Shown one piece after another: positions 63,215 through 64,000 of a DNA stretch of 64,000 bases (position 1 is the stretch's first letter; each line of letters opens with the position of its first letter). The translations under genes and the position numbers were made by a program. Under the pieces are notes generated by a model that was not told the DNA's origin, ran no database searches, and saw only the letters and a list, made by a program, of their open reading frames with translations. Source of the DNA: Bradyrhizobium sp. B124 (lineage in GTDB: Bacteria > Pseudomonadota > Alphaproteobacteria > Rhizobiales > Xanthobacteraceae); contig NZ_CP152413.1 in assembly GCF_038967635.1 (NCBI RefSeq), forward strand, positions 1,922,001-1,986,000, written 5' to 3'.

Positions 63215-63412
63215 CCTCTCCCCGTTCTTACGGGGAGAGGGTTGGGGTGAGGGGCCGCCGCCACGGATACGATGATAGCTGCGTTTGCGGAGACTCCCCC
63301 TCACCCGGAACGCATCTAACGATGCGTCATAGCCGAAGCTCGGCTTCGGCGTTCTTGAGAGCGGCCGCCGAAGGCGGCCTATGCCTCTCCCCGCACGCGG
63401 GGCGAGGTGAAG
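63215..63412. repeat. Cluster of GC-rich palindromic repeats
   Basis: Several short hairpins occur between two minus-strand genes. CTCTCCCCG-TTCTTA-CGGGGAGAG lies at about 63218, a second CCTCTCCCCGC/GCGGGGCGAGG at about 63386, and GCCGCCGAAGGCGGC at about 63364. This is typical BIME/REP-like intergenic DNA of Bradyrhizobium. No gene. Confidence 0.7.
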
Positions 63413-63421
63413 CCACCGCGT

Positions 63422-64000
63422 TTAGCCGCCGCCGATCTTCTCCAGCACCGGCAGCAGATGCTTCAAGAACTCGCCCGGGTTTTCGCTCATCGGGAAATGC
63501 CCGAGGCCCTTCATGATGGTGGCCTTGGCTCCGGCAATGCTGTTTGCCACCGCCAGCGTCTCCTCCGGCGTGCAGGAATAGTCGTACTCGCCCGACAGCA
63601 GGAACAGCGGGCAGCGCTGGGTGTCGATCTCGGCGACGCGGGCGCGGATATCGCCGTCGATCTTGTAGAAATAGAGGTCGCCCTTGAACACGCCGGGCCC
63701 GCCCTGCATGTAGTGCCACAGTGTCTCCCACCGCTCTTTGTCGGGCGCGTCGGGCCCGACCAGGCCCGAGACGATGGCGGCCGCGACCTCGCCGCCATGC
63801 ACGTCCGGCCGGTGCAGGAAATTCAGGTCGTAATAGGGATCGACATGCGCGCCGGCCTGCAGGCCGATGATCGCACGGAAGCGTTCGGGATGCTCGAGCG
63901 CGAGATGCAGCGCGATCCGGCCGCCGATCGAGCAGCCGATCACGATCGGCCTGTGGAGGTCGAGCGCCTCCATCACGGCCAGGATCATCGCCGTGTATTG
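63422..64000 (-). CDS. Alpha/beta hydrolase (N-terminal end cut by the window)
   Basis: At least 192 C-terminal residues of an alpha/beta hydrolase; the frame is open at base 64000. The nucleophile elbow is IVIGCSIGGRIALHLALEHPER (Ser), the Asp is near LFLLSGEYDYSC and the His in GLGHFPMSENP, giving a complete triad. There is no signal in the visible part. The following genomic repeat separates it from the DUF2652 gene. Substrate unknown. Confidence 0.88.
   Translation of the reverse strand, partial: QYTAMILAVMEALDLHRPIVIGCSIGGRIALHLALEHPERFRAIIGLQAGAHVDPYYDLNFLHRPDVHGGEVAAAIVSGLVGPDAPDKERWETLWHYMQGGPGVFKGDLYFYKIDGDIRARVAEIDTQRCPLFLLSGEYDYSCTPEETLAVANSIAGAKATIMKGLGHFPMSENPGEFLKHLLPVLEKIGGG

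Overview
The window looks like a chromosomal segment of a Bradyrhizobium-type alphaproteobacterium (Nitrobacteraceae). The basis is high GC throughout, rhizobial gene content (glyoxylate carboligase operon, HWE-type kinase, many TetR, LysR and IclR regulators, small conserved Bradyrhizobium-like ORFs), and scattered intergenic palindromic elements of the kind common in Bradyrhizobium and Rhodopseudomonas. No replication, ribosomal-protein or phage-structural genes are present. It reads as accessory and metabolic chromosome broken up by three tRNA genes.

0-14.5 kb: central metabolism of C2/C3 acids. The end of a cytosine-deaminase-like amidohydrolase is followed by a TetR regulator and a divergent-looking gamma-glutamyltransferase whose promoter carries a strong palindrome. 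Next come glxR, hyi and gcl on the minus strand with an IclR regulator. On the plus strand are a CBS protein, a ketopantoate-reductase-like enzyme, a fumarylacetoacetase-like hydrolase, an OxlT-like carrier, glycerate 2-kinase and pyruvate kinase. Together these take glyoxylate to tartronate semialdehyde, glycerate, 2-phosphoglycerate and (with enolase from elsewhere) pyruvate.

14.5-33 kb: a tRNA-Gly integration hotspot. An intact tRNA-Gly(UCC) at 32.7 kb has two copies of its 3' half, at 15.3 and 17.8 kb, marking two abutting integrated segments (2.4 and 15 kb). The small one carries an alpha/beta hydrolase and an unknown gene. The large one carries a decaying patatin / acetoacetate decarboxylase / SDR / acyl-CoA synthetase operon, a four-gene operon whose cistrons all overlap (HWE kinase, two adaptors, RND pump), two TetR regulators and several envelope genes. 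Three near-identical 15-bp palindromes sit in front of three transcription units of this island and suggest one TetR regulon. I see no integrase. Just outside the tRNA is a compact structured RNA unit: a near-perfect Shine-Dalgarno, a 14-codon ORF, mutually exclusive helices and a strong terminator. This is the best candidate for an undescribed regulatory element.

33-44 kb: housekeeping-type accessory genes (YCII protein, GrlR-like protein, lytic transglycosylase, MerR with an overlapping glyoxalase, Nudix, ClC chloride/proton antiporter, adenylate cyclase) and a large autotransporter whose signal region is split by a one-base frameshift.

44-54 kb: three regulator-linked catabolic or transport loci: amidohydrolase + MFS with a divergent LysR; NCS1 permease divergent from an azoreductase and a polysaccharide deacetylase; and a DUF1989 protein divergent from a LysR. 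54-64 kb: tRNA-Tyr, rlmB, secreted Tyr/Gly-rich proteins, a UreH-like metal permease, dienelactone hydrolase, tRNA-Thr, many small conserved ORFs, a DUF2652-SRPBCC protein and the start of another alpha/beta hydrolase cut by the window end.
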